DNA of 28,322 bases, from the NCBI GenBank assembly GCA_035526585.1, contig DATLCC010000025.1, positions 1-28,322 of the forward strand. The letters run 5' to 3'. The position numbers and the translations under genes were made by a program. The stretch is from JAJPHT01 sp035526585 (lineage in GTDB: Archaea > Thermoplasmatota > SW-10-69-26 > JACQPN01 > JAJPHT01). Positions 12,728-20,392 of the stretch are shown piece after piece. The first letter of the stretch is position 1, and the number at the start of each line of letters is the position of its first letter. Under the pieces are notes generated by a model that saw only the letters and a program-made list of their open reading frames with translations, was not told the origin of the DNA and did no database searches.

Positions 12728-14341
12728 ATGAGCCGACGCTTCCTCCTCCTGGCCGTGGTCGCCCTCCTGGCGCTGCCGAGCATCGCGCTCCCCAGCGTCC
12801 TCGCGCACGGCGGCGTGGAGGACCAGTACCGCTACAACACGAACCGGCCGCAGGCCATCCAGCCGCAGCCGGACATCCCCGAGGGGTACACCGGCCCCGG
12901 CCGCGAGCCCTACCTCAGCTACTTCGAGGGCGCCTGGCTCTACGGCAAGATGAGCGCGACGCCCATCAACGGGCAGCACCCGGCGGACATGGACGTCGAC
13001 GGCGACTGGGTCGTGTGGGAAGACGCCGCACGCTCCGACATCTACGCGTACAGCATCTCCGCGGGCCAGGGCTACTACATCACGAACGACAACGCGGCGC
13101 AGCACCACCCGCGCGTCTCGGGGAACGTCGTCGTCTTCGAGGACCACCGCTCTGCGCTCCGCCCGGGCATCTACGCCTACTTCCTCGACACGGGCGAGAC
13201 GCGCCGCCTCTCGGACGCGAACCGCTCCGTCGGCAGCCCCGACATCATGTACCCCATCGTCGCGTGGGTCGACGAGAACATCACGAACGCCGACGTCTGG
13301 GGCTACTCGCTCCTCAACAACACGGGGTGGAACCTGCACGACGGCACGGACCGCGACAGCAACCCAGTCGTCGTGCGCGACAGCGTCTTCTGGCGCACGT
13401 ACCGCTACAACCTGTGGGACATGGTGGGCTACGACACGCACCTGGGCGAGATGGTCCAGGTCACGACGGATGGCGCCATCCAGAGCGCGCCCCTCACGAA
13501 CGGGCGCGACCTCCTCTTCCTCACCAACTACTACACGTTCGGCTGGACCGTCGAACGCTACGACCTCGACGAAGGGCTCGTGAAGACGTCCGACTACCAC
13601 GTCGGCGACTCGCGCCCGAGCGCGGCGAGCGGCGACGCGCTCCTGCGCATCGTGCAGGACGTGGACTACTCGCAGATGATCATCCACAACCTCACGAGCG
13701 GCGCCACGAACCACGTGAGCGGCAACCTCGTCTTCACGACGGCGCCCGTCATCCAGGAGCACACCGTCTTCGCCTCGCTCGTCACGAAGGAAGGCGCGAG
13801 CCTCCTCGTGCTGCAGGTGAGCCCCTTCGCGCTCGCGAAAAAGCCCACCGTCACCATCACGAACCCGGGCGACAACGCCGCGTGGGTCCGCCCCCTCTCC
13901 GTCGCCGGCCTCCTCGAGGCGGGGCCGGAGTTCACCGAGCCCACGACGTTCACCTACCGCCTCGATAACGAAGCGCCGCAGATCATCCCGCCCGCCGAAC
14001 GCTGGCGCTTCACGCTCGACCCCAACGGCGTCGAGCCCGGCGCCCACACGGTGACCGTCCGCGCCACCTTCCGCGAAGGCCCGCCCATCCAGACCGGCAT
14101 CACGCTCAACATCCCCGCCCCCGGCCAAAGCATCGACGTCGCGCGCGCCGGCCCCGCCTTCCACGCCGCCCGCGTCCTGGGCGAGCTCCACAACTACGTC
14201 CTCGACAACCCCGCGAGCTGGTTCCTCATCCCGCTCGTCCTCCTGATATTCGCACTCCTCATCGTGCGCTTCTGGATCTGGCTCAAGCCGCGCAGGAAGC
14301 GCACGGTGGCGGAGTTCGTGAGCCCGGAAGATTACGCATAG
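12728..14341 (+). CDS. Membrane-anchored cell-surface beta-propeller protein
   Basis: 537 residues. It has a signal peptide (MSRRFLLLAVVALLALPSIA, cleavage likely near residue 26), a large extracellular region, a transmembrane helix at about 498-519 and a short basic cytoplasmic tail (KPRRKRTVAEF). Residues 85-370 contain repeated short blade-like units with a Val-Val-Trp/Phe core (GDWVVWEDAARSDIYAYSI, GNVVVFEDHR, YPIVAWVDENITNADVWGY, RDSVFWRTYRYNLWD), resembling TolB-like or surface-layer propellers. Residues 375-470 look like an Ig-like or Big domain (PTVTITNPGDNAAWV). Several N-x-S/T sites would allow glycosylation. The role is probably structural or binding at the cell surface; no catalytic residues are evident. 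It lies alone, with about 0.67 kb of noncoding DNA after it. Confidence 0.8.
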   Translation: MSRRFLLLAVVALLALPSIALPSVLAHGGVEDQYRYNTNRPQAIQPQPDIPEGYTGPGREPYLSYFEGAWLYGKMSATPINGQHPADMDVDGDWVVWEDAARSDIYAYSISAGQGYYITNDNAAQHHPRVSGNVVVFEDHRSALRPGIYAYFLDTGETRRLSDANRSVGSPDIMYPIVAWVDENITNADVWGYSLLNNTGWNLHDGTDRDSNPVVVRDSVFWRTYRYNLWDMVGYDTHLGEMVQVTTDGAIQSAPLTNGRDLLFLTNYYTFGWTVERYDLDEGLVKTSDYHVGDSRPSAASGDALLRIVQDVDYSQMIIHNLTSGATNHVSGNLVFTTAPVIQEHTVFASLVTKEGASLLVLQVSPFALAKKPTVTITNPGDNAAWVRPLSVAGLLEAGPEFTEPTTFTYRLDNEAPQIIPPAERWRFTLDPNGVEPGAHTVTVRATFREGPPIQTGITLNIPAPGQSIDVARAGPAFHAARVLGELHNYVLDNPASWFLIPLVLLIFALLIVRFWIWLKPRRKRTVAEFVSPEDYA

Positions 14342-14662
14342 TCAAGAGTGAGACCCTCGGCAATCGAGATTATCCAGACACTGGTCACGTGCAAGGCGAC
14401 CTCCTCTCTCAGTGTCCTCGTCATCGGGTCGATCGGCGATGCTGGCGCTCGGCCATAGCGTTTTGTGTGAGAAGAGGCTAGCGCGGTTGCCCCAATGACG
14501 TGGGATCAACCTCCGAGCTTAGCACGCTGTGACGGTTTACCGTTTTTCAGCTGAGGGGCACACATTCATCGGCATTCATCGACTTGCATCGCGTAACTAT
14601 TGGGTTACGCATAACACGACACTCGTCGTGCTGAAGGCGAGCGGGCGAGCATTCTTGCCAGG
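14342..14662 (+). other. Gene-free, AT-richer intergenic region with hairpins
   Basis: No convincing gene on either strand, and visibly lower GC than the genes. Hairpins: ACGG-TTTA-CCGT followed by T (14532-14547), terminator-like on the plus strand; GCGTAAC/GTTACGC (14591-14597/14604-14610); CACGAC/GTCGTG (14615-14620/14625-14630, ACTC loop). It may contain the 3' end of the surface-protein transcript and degenerate foreign DNA. Confidence 0.5.
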
Positions 14663-14858
14663 GGCGAAATTTTTCTGCGGAAAAATTTCGCGATGCCGAA
14701 GGGCAAGGATGGGAGTGGCGGTGTTGGATCGGCTCCGCCCCTTGGACGGAGAGATGGCTGGAGATGACGACTGCTCGACCGCGCGCCTCTTAGCATCCAC
14801 GTCGCCCCTATCCTTGCCGCTGCAGGGACCCGAAATTTTTCCGCAGAAAAATTTTGGC
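14663..14858. mobile_element. MITE-like inverted-repeat element, 196 bp
   Basis: Both ends carry near-identical inverted arms, and each arm is itself a hairpin: 14664-14675 pairs perfectly with 14680-14691 around TGCG, and 14830-14841 pairs with 14846-14857 around CGCA (one G-T pair). The left arm closely matches the reverse complement of the right arm over about 27 bp, and a subterminal inverted repeat GGCAAGGAT (14702-14710) / ATCCTTGCC (14810-14818) extends the symmetry inward. CCAGG flanks both sides (14658-14662 and 14859-14863), a possible 5-bp target duplication. There is no transposase. Base composition (A/T-rich arms) is unlike the surroundings. I call it a non-autonomous element by structure only. 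Confidence 0.55.
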
Positions 14859-14966
14859 CCAGGTAACGATGTTCAGCTTTTCAGCAGCAAGTCACCGCCG
14901 CGGCGGCCGCCCGGCTGTCGCGCGTTGCTCGTGGCACATCTTGGGTCGTTTCATGATGCACCTCGA

Positions 14967-14992
14967 CCGGGTCGCCCCGCAGGGCGACCCGG
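14967..14992 (-). terminator. Strong hairpin after the RPA operon
   Basis: Perfect 11-bp stem (14967-14977 with 14982-14992) with a CGCA loop, starting 15 bp beyond the stop of the COG3390 gene. Its position fits a transcription end or mRNA 3'-end protector for the minus-strand operon. No T tract follows in that direction. Confidence 0.4.
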
Positions 14993-15007
14993 CGAGTGAT
15001 ATCGTTC

Positions 15008-15982
15008 TTACGTCGTCTTCTTCAAGCGCCCGAGCACAGGCTCGTAGATCAGGCCGTCGTCCATGAGGGCGTTGAGGCACTCTTCGACGTCGGCTTCCTT
15101 GATGCCCTTCTTGCCGGCTTCGGAGACGATGTCCTCCCACGGCGCGCCCTTGCCTTCGTCGCGGCGCTCGATGAAGCCGAGGACGACGTCCTTGTGCGGG
15201 TTCTCGGCGCTGCCCTTGGGGGGCGTCGTCGCGGCGGGGGACGCGGCGCGTGCGGCCGCCGCGGCCGGCGCCTGGTAGGTCGCGGCGGCCGGCGCGAAGC
15301 TGGGCTCCGCGGCGATCTTCTCGGCTCCTCCGGGGAGAAGCGTCTCGAGCGCGTCGCGGATGACCTGCGCGTACTTCGCGAGGTCGGCCTTGCCGTAGTG
15401 TTCGATGGCCTTCATGACGCCCTCGGAGACGTCCTTCGGGAAGCCGAGCTCTTCGAGCTTCGCCGCCGTGGGCGCCTCGAGCTTCTGCGCCTCGCGCAGC
15501 GCATCGAGGCGCATCATGCTGTGGCGCGCCGTCTCGAGGACCCATGCGTCGCGTTCGTTCCTCTCCACGACGCGGATGCTCTCGGGCCTGACGTTCACGT
15601 ACGTGACGCCCTGGTCGGCCTCGCGCGCGTTGCCCTTGCCCACGAGGGCGACGATGGCGGGCGGGCGGATGTCCGCGAGCTGGCTTGCGGCCTCGGGCTC
15701 GTACTGGCCCGCCCACACGTAGAACGTGCCGGTCGGGTCGACGACCTGCGCCTTGTAGGAGCCGGCCTGGTTGCCGCCGGGCTCGACGCTCGTGAGGACG
15801 CCGACCGCGAACATGCGGTTGATCTTGGCGCCAAAGGGCGAGACGACGTACTTCGGGCTGCGGTCGCCGCTCTCCTTGTAGGAGTGCTTCGCGTCGTTGA
15901 ACTCGGAGGCGAACACGCGCTGCGCGACCTCGCGCTGCGGGCGCTCCTCGCCGTCCGCGGAGGGAGCGAAGGGGGCGCTCAC
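15008..15982 (-). CDS. RPA-associated protein, COG3390 family (OB fold plus RPA32-like winged helix)
   Basis: 324 residues from a GTG that overlaps the RPA stop (GTGA), so it is translationally coupled to RPA. Residues 15-145 carry the family signature REVAQRVFASEFNDAKHSY ... PKYVVSPFGAKINRMFAVGVL, an OB-fold region. Residues 150-220 are helical. Residues 225-258 are a flexible Ala/Pro-rich linker. Residues 260-324 (HKDVVLGFIERRDEGKGAPW ... ALMDDGLIYEPVLGRLKKT) look like a winged helix, as at the C-terminus of eukaryotic RPA32, where it recruits repair proteins. COG3390 proteins co-occur and interact with archaeal RPA in euryarchaea. The likely role is partner of the single-stranded DNA-binding protein in replication and repair. 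Confidence 0.88.
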   Translation of the reverse strand: MSAPFAPSADGEERPQREVAQRVFASEFNDAKHSYKESGDRSPKYVVSPFGAKINRMFAVGVLTSVEPGGNQAGSYKAQVVDPTGTFYVWAGQYEPEAASQLADIRPPAIVALVGKGNAREADQGVTYVNVRPESIRVVERNERDAWVLETARHSMMRLDALREAQKLEAPTAAKLEELGFPKDVSEGVMKAIEHYGKADLAKYAQVIRDALETLLPGGAEKIAAEPSFAPAAATYQAPAAAAARAASPAATTPPKGSAENPHKDVVLGFIERRDEGKGAPWEDIVSEAGKKGIKEADVEECLNALMDDGLIYEPVLGRLKKTT

Positions 15983-17355
15983 AGGCCCACCTCCGAGAGG
16001 GCGGCCAGGAGCTTCTCCGCTTCGGCCTGCACATCGCGTTCCGGAGCGAAGGCCAGGTCGTTGGCTAGGATCTGGAGGCCGAACTCGTCGGAGGTCGCGC
16101 GGCCGCGCACGACGACGCGGCGGCCGGTGAGCTTCGCGACGAGCTCGTCCTGCACGACGTCGACCGTCATCGCGTCGCGCGCCATCTCCTGCGCCTGGGC
16201 GAGCGTCTTCCCGAGGATCTTCTCGGTGGCCTCGCGGCCGACGAAGAACGTCGCGGCGCCGAAGCCGTCGTCGAGGACGGCCTTCGTGCGCAGGTCGGGC
16301 GTGCCCTTCTGCTTGCCGTGGATGCGGCACTCGTTCTTCTGCAGCACGCGGTTGCACGCCCGCTCGTTCTCGAGGTGCGTGCAGCGGAAGATGATCCCAC
16401 TGCCCTTCTTCACCTCGAGGAGGACGCCTTCGACGAGGATGCCTTCGCCGCCGCCGGCGGCCTCGAGCTCGCCCAGGTTGAACGGCTTCTCCTCCTGGAG
16501 CGTCGCGGCGTCGGGCATGACGTTCGCGGGGAGGATGTCGATCGTCGTGTACTGGTTGACGTTCAGGTTGGGGATCCCGCGGTACGCCTTGACGTACGCG
16601 CTGCGGATGCGCACGACCGCGTTCGCCTTGAACTCGGGCGGGAGGCGGTCGGGCTCCCACGCGGCGAAGGTGACGCGGCCCGTCTCGTCCGCTAGCTCGC
16701 CCTCGACGAGGGTCTTCTGGCCGTTCGCCGTGCTCACGGTGCGCTCGCGCAGGTCGAGGATGCGGCCCGTGACGACGACGCCGCTCATGCCCTCGCGCAG
16801 CTCGCGCACCTTGCGCTCCGTGGTCACGCGCGCGGCGCCACCCTCGCCGCCGGCAAAGCCGGAGGAGGGCCCGTCGTTCTTGACGACGATCGCGTCCGTG
16901 ATGGGCGTGATGACGACGAAGTCGCCAAGGTTCACCTCGATCCCCTCACGGAACCCCTTCTTGGCGTAGGCGCCGCGCACGTGGACGCTCTGGCCCGCCT
17001 GCAGGTGGTGGTCCTTCCACGCCGTGTACGGGACCTTGCCGCTGTCGTCGCCGAGGAAGCCGTAGTAGATCGTCTTGGGCTCGCCCTTCACCGTGATCTG
17101 CTTCGGGTTCACGGTCACGATCTTCACCTTGAGCTCGAACCCCTTCTCCTCGGGGACGAGCTCGGCGACCTTCTTCACGCCCGTCTGGAGCGTGCCGCCG
17201 TGCATGCGCACGATGTCGCGCTTGGCCTGCGCGAGGGGCACGCCGTAGTCGAGGTAGCGGCGAAGCTCGTCTTCGATGGCGTCGGGGGTCAACTTGTTCG
17301 GAAGCGCCCGGGCGATCTCCTGGATGTGGGGCGCGAGGTTCTCTGTCTGTTGCAT
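15979..17355 (-). CDS. rpa: Replication protein A, large subunit type (three OB folds and zinc finger)
   Basis: 458-residue single-stranded DNA-binding protein. After an N-terminal helical segment (1-65) come OB folds at about 73-150 (GFELKVKIVTVNPKQITVKG ... GDFVVITPI), 190-275 (GMSGVVVTGRILDL ... GIPNLNVNQYTTI) and 305-435 (ILVEGVLLEVKKGSGIIFRC ... GRRVVVRGRA). The last contains a zinc-finger insertion with C325, C334, C343 and H346 (FRCTHLENERAC, KNECRIHG). This layout is that of euryarchaeal RPA. The ATG at 17355 has an AAGGGA ribosome-binding site 6-11 bp upstream, and an AT-rich TCTTTTCC patch about 35-42 bp upstream could be the promoter. It forms an operon with its COG3390 partner. 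Confidence 0.93.
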   Translation of the reverse strand: MQQTENLAPHIQEIARALPNKLTPDAIEDELRRYLDYGVPLAQAKRDIVRMHGGTLQTGVKKVAELVPEEKGFELKVKIVTVNPKQITVKGEPKTIYYGFLGDDSGKVPYTAWKDHHLQAGQSVHVRGAYAKKGFREGIEVNLGDFVVITPITDAIVVKNDGPSSGFAGGEGGAARVTTERKVRELREGMSGVVVTGRILDLRERTVSTANGQKTLVEGELADETGRVTFAAWEPDRLPPEFKANAVVRIRSAYVKAYRGIPNLNVNQYTTIDILPANVMPDAATLQEEKPFNLGELEAAGGGEGILVEGVLLEVKKGSGIIFRCTHLENERACNRVLQKNECRIHGKQKGTPDLRTKAVLDDGFGAATFFVGREATEKILGKTLAQAQEMARDAMTVDVVQDELVAKLTGRRVVVRGRATSDEFGLQILANDLAFAPERDVQAEAEKLLAALSEVGL

Positions 17356-17415
17356 GTCGTTCCCTTCTTGGGGCCAGGGGAACGGCGGAAAAGACGACTC
17401 TGGGAGCGATCCTCA

Positions 17416-17509
17416 GAGGCCCTTGGTGTCCGCCGTGCGGGCCTGGTTGGACCCCAGAAACACCTCCGGTCCAAGAAGGTAGAGGGGGGTTCCCCGAAAC
17501 AAGGGCCTC
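17416..17509. repeat. 94-bp inverted-repeat element with internal hairpin
   Basis: GAGGCCCTTG (17416-17425) is matched by CAAGGGCCTC (17500-17509). Inside, TTGGACC (17447-17453) pairs with GGTCCAA (17468-17474). A third hairpin, GGGGTCGC/GCGACCCC (17512-17519/17527-17534), follows at once. I tested it as a tRNA and it fails (no T arm, closing stem too long). It could be a small structured RNA, a leader element of the RPA operon, or the 3' end of the secreted-protein transcript. Confidence 0.35.
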
Positions 17510-17567
17510 GGGGGGTCGCTTCGCATGCGACCCCAGGAAGAGAAGGGGGAAGTGGAAGCGGTCGGAC

Positions 17568-17834
17568 TCAGGCCGTCACCCACTGCCGCTCGCAGTAGAC
17601 CGCGACGTGGCTGTCGGGCACGACGCAGGTCGTGAGGACGACGGCGCCGCTGCCGTCGCCCGTCGCGTTGAGCCAGTATCGCATGCCGACGCCGCTGTCG
17701 TCGTCCCACTGGAGGGCCGCGACGCCGCTCCCCGCGCCGATGGTGGCGCCGCCGCCGCGGAGATTCCACTTCTCGGCGGAGGCGAGCGGGGCGGCGAGGA
17801 CGAAGGCGAGCACGAGGATCGGCGCGAAGCGCAT
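17568..17834 (-). CDS. Small secreted protein of unknown function
   Basis: 88 residues from the ATG at 17834, chosen because it begins a clear signal peptide: MRFAPILVLAFVLAAPLASA, with cleavage likely after ASA (residue 20). The mature part of about 68 residues is rich in Gly, Trp and Val, with two cysteines (TTCVVPDSHVAVYCERQWV) spaced to form a disulfide, so a small extracellular beta-rich domain is likely. The frame continues 16 codons further upstream, but that extension has no hydrophobic or conserved features. I do not recognise the family. It lies 54 bp after the H1-like gene on the same strand and is followed by the hairpin at 17512-17534. Confidence 0.65.
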   Translation of the reverse strand: MRFAPILVLAFVLAAPLASAEKWNLRGGGATIGAGSGVAALQWDDDSGVGMRYWLNATGDGSGAVVLTTCVVPDSHVAVYCERQWVTA

Positions 17835-17888
17835 GGGCGGCGCGCCGGCAGCGCGATGCAAAGGGTTGGAGGAACATCGCACGAAGCG

Positions 17889-18581
17889 TCAGACAGGCCT
17901 CTTCGCCTGCCACTCCGCCAGACGCTTGGAGTAGAAGAGGTCCGGCTCGCCTGGCCGGCGCTGCGGCTCGCCCATCTTCCAGAGCTTGAGCGCCTCGCTC
18001 TCCTTCTCTTCGCTCTCGGCCACGGCCGCCTGCTCGCCGCTCGTCGTGGCCCTGGCCCATGCCGGCTCGCCGAGGAGCTTCCGCCACGAAGCGAGGATGC
18101 CGTCGAGGCGCCTCTTGTCGTCGCCCCAGATCGAATAGTGAACGCCGTCGTCCTTGAACGCCGTGTAGCAATGCACGCCGTTGTCGACGCGCTTGTACAG
18201 CCCCTTCCCCTCGCCGAGGTAGTTCCACTTGAGCTCGTGCTCCTTGAATGGCGCCTTCACGGCGTCCTTGTTGGGCTCGTAGAACTCCATCGGGATGACG
18301 ACCCGCGTCTTCTGCACCGGCCCGAGCGCGCGATCGCGTTTCACGGGCTTGGGCTTGGGATCGGGCTGCGCTCCCTGCGCGACGGGCTCGGGCGAGACGG
18401 GCTTCTTCGCTGTGGGCGCGGCAGCAGGCGCCTCCTTCGCCACGGGCTTTGGGACAGGGGCGGCCTTCGCCGGTGGCTTCACAGGGGCGGCCTTCTTCGC
18501 CGCCGGCTTCGCCGCCTTCGCGGAGACCTTCTTCGTCACGGCCTTTTTCGCGGGCTTCGCTGGCGCCTTGCGCGCGGGCAT
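17889..18581 (-). CDS. Protein with histone-H1-like Lys/Ala/Pro tail and an unrecognised C-terminal domain
   Basis: 230 residues from the ATG at 18581. Residues 1-85 are an almost pure Lys/Ala/Pro tail (MPARKAPAKPAKKAVTKKVS and similar repeats), like the tails of histone H1 and bacterial HU-like basic proteins, suggesting DNA or RNA binding by charge. Residues 90-230 look folded: VVIPMEFYEPNKDAVKAPFK, LKWNYLGEGKGLYKRVDNGV, HCYTAFKDDGVHYSIWGDDK and a final helical stretch (FYSKRLAEWQAK). I do not recognise this domain. An AT-rich patch GATATCGATAG (18609-18619) lies about 30-38 bp before the start and may be its promoter. It could be a nucleoid-associated protein with a specialised domain; that is inference. 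Confidence 0.65.
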   Translation of the reverse strand: MPARKAPAKPAKKAVTKKVSAKAAKPAAKKAAPVKPPAKAAPVPKPVAKEAPAAAPTAKKPVSPEPVAQGAQPDPKPKPVKRDRALGPVQKTRVVIPMEFYEPNKDAVKAPFKEHELKWNYLGEGKGLYKRVDNGVHCYTAFKDDGVHYSIWGDDKRRLDGILASWRKLLGEPAWARATTSGEQAAVAESEEKESEALKLWKMGEPQRRPGEPDLFYSKRLAEWQAKRPV

Positions 18582-19069
18582 CGGTCCGCCAATGAAGGGG
18601 CGGCTCAAACAGATATCGATAGCACACCCGGACACTGGCGGGCCGCGAAGCGGTCGGGGTCCGGGGGCAAATGCCGCCGCAACCGCAGTTGCGGCGAGGA
18701 CGTGCCCGCAGGCACGTCGGAACCCGGCGGGGGAGTTCCAAGGGGGGAGGTCACCCCCCTTGGCACGAAGTGACTGCTGGAAAACTGGTTCTCGGCGCGT
18801 TCCTGGCGCAGAACTAATTTTCAACGACGACGACGACTCTGGGGGGTAAACCCCCCAGACCCCCCTTTGGGCACGAAGTGACACGACGCGCCGCGCGCCC
18901 CGCAGGGCGCCGCGCGCGGCGTGTCACGTAGTGCGTAGGAAGAGTTGCGCGGGTCAGGGGTGGTGCATACGGTAACCGGCCCCTATTACTAGATAAGGCG
19001 TGGGCCTACCAGCAGGTCAGTCTCTTCATCCACCGCGCAAGGGAGCGTCACGCCCTCTCGCTCTTGAAC
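18582..19069. other. Gene-free region dense in perfect hairpins
   Basis: No gene is supported. Hairpins: 18676-18695 (8 bp, CGCA loop), 18699-18718 (8 bp, CGCA loop), 18738-18763 (10 bp, G/C-run stem), 18780-18792 with 18810-18822 (13 nt, two mismatches), 18839-18858 (8 bp, TAAA loop), 18895-18910 (6 bp, CGCA loop) inside a longer imperfect stem of about 18880-18927. GGCACGAAGTGAC occurs twice (18762-18774, 18870-18882), each after a C-run and TTGG/TTTGG. The AT-rich CTATTACTAGATAAG near 18982-18996 could be a promoter, but no gene is placed to use it. It lies between the end of gatB and the promoter of the H1-like gene. Confidence 0.5.
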
Positions 19070-20392
19070 CTATCCCTGCAGCGCTCGCTCTACGGCCGCT
19101 CGGACCACCGCCGCGTCGCCGCGCCCCTTGAGCTGCCGCATCGTCTGGCCCACGAGGAACTGGATCGCGCTCGTCTTCCCCGCGCGCCAATCTGCGACCG
19201 CCCTCGGGTTCGCCGCCACGGCCGCGCGCGCCGCCGCGTCCACGTCGCTCGCGTCCGTCGTCGCGCCCAGCTCCTTCGCGAGCTCGTCGCCAAGGCCGCG
19301 ATGGTCGAGCGCGTGGCGCAGCAGGCGCGTCGCGACCTGCGGCGTGATGCGCGCCTCTTCGCGGGCGGCGAGGAGCGCCGCGATGTCGCCGGGCGATACG
19401 CCGCTCGCCGCGAGGGAGGCCTTCCGGAAATCGAGCTCCCCCCGCACGTCGCGCACGAGGAAATGGAATGCGGTCCGGGTCGGGAGGCGCTCGAAGAGGT
19501 CCGCGAGCGCGCGCTCCTCCAGGAGCGCCGACGCGTCCTCCTCCGCCACGCCCGCGAGCGCGGCCACGCGGGCGCGCCGCGCGAACACACCCTCCTCTCG
19601 CGCCGTAGCTGTGGCGACGGCGTGCAGGTCCACGGGTCGCAGGTCGGGGTCCGCGAGGAAGCGATAGTCGGCGGCGGTCTCCTTGGCGCGCAGCGGCGTG
19701 GTGCGCCCCGTCTGCTCGTCGAAGTGGCGCGTCTCCCGCACGGCGCCCTCGCGCTGCTGCCGTTCGAGCTCGTGCTGCAGCGCGCGCTCGACGTTGCGGA
19801 CGCTGTTGACGTTCTTGACCTCGACGCGGGCGCCGCCGTCGATGGACAGGTTGCAGTCCGCCTTGATGCCGGCCTCGTCCCGGCCGATCCCGAGATAGGA
19901 AAGTGCGAGCCGCAGCTCCTGGAGGAGCCGCCGCGCGTGCGCAGGCGACGCGATCTCCGGCTCCGTCACGAGCTCGATGAGCGGCGCGCCGCTGCGATCG
20001 TAGTCCACGAGCCCGGTCGCCGGATCGTACGCGCCGGGATCCTCCTCGACGTGGAGCTCGGTCAGGGCGCATCCGGCAAGCGTGCCCCCGGTCGCGATGG
20101 GCTCGCTCGTACGCTGGTAGTTGCTCGGAAGGTCCGGATAGAAGTAGTGCTTGCGCAGGAACTGCGTGGAAGACGCAAGCTCCATGCCCAGCGCGCGCGC
20201 GAGGCGCACGGCGGCGACGAGCGCGGCGGCGTTGGGCGCGAGCGGCTTCGCGCCGGGCTGTCCTGTGCAGACGTGGCAGACCTGCGTGTTCGCGGCGCGG
20301 GAGGCAAGGAAGTCCGCGCTGCACGCGCAGAAGAGCTTGCTCTGCGTGCGCAGGTACACGTGCACCTCGAGGCCGATCATGACGCGCGTCAC
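19070..20392 (-). CDS. gatB: Aspartyl/glutamyl-tRNA amidotransferase subunit B (GatB)
   Basis: Kinase/tRNA-binding subunit of GatCAB, which amidates Asp-tRNA(Asn) (and in bacteria also Glu-tRNA(Gln)) using ammonia from GatA. 440 residues from a GTG that overlaps the gatA stop (GTGA). Motifs: MIGLEVHVYL (5-14), zinc-site cysteines C22 and C24 (FCACSADF) and C39 and C42 (VCHVCTGQPG), KHYFYPDLPSNYQ (81-93), ELHVEEDPGAY (112-122), and the C-terminal YqeY-like tail (IQFLVGQTMRQLKGRGD) that binds tRNA. It is slightly shorter than typical GatB (about 475). It is the third gene of gatC-gatA-gatB. The frame extends far upstream, but only as antisense-like overlap with gatA. Confidence 0.93.
   Translation of the reverse strand: MTRVMIGLEVHVYLRTQSKLFCACSADFLASRAANTQVCHVCTGQPGAKPLAPNAAALVAAVRLARALGMELASSTQFLRKHYFYPDLPSNYQRTSEPIATGGTLAGCALTELHVEEDPGAYDPATGLVDYDRSGAPLIELVTEPEIASPAHARRLLQELRLALSYLGIGRDEAGIKADCNLSIDGGARVEVKNVNSVRNVERALQHELERQQREGAVRETRHFDEQTGRTTPLRAKETAADYRFLADPDLRPVDLHAVATATAREEGVFARRARVAALAGVAEEDASALLEERALADLFERLPTRTAFHFLVRDVRGELDFRKASLAASGVSPGDIAALLAAREEARITPQVATRLLRHALDHRGLGDELAKELGATTDASDVDAAARAAVAANPRAVADWRAGKTSAIQFLVGQTMRQLKGRGDAAVVRAAVERALQG

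Noticed and set aside
17400..17510. tRNA gene near the RPA promoter
   Set aside because: There is inverted-repeat structure and tRNA-like spacing, but no T arm with TTCRA loop, no anticodon arm of normal size, and the closing stem is 10 bp.
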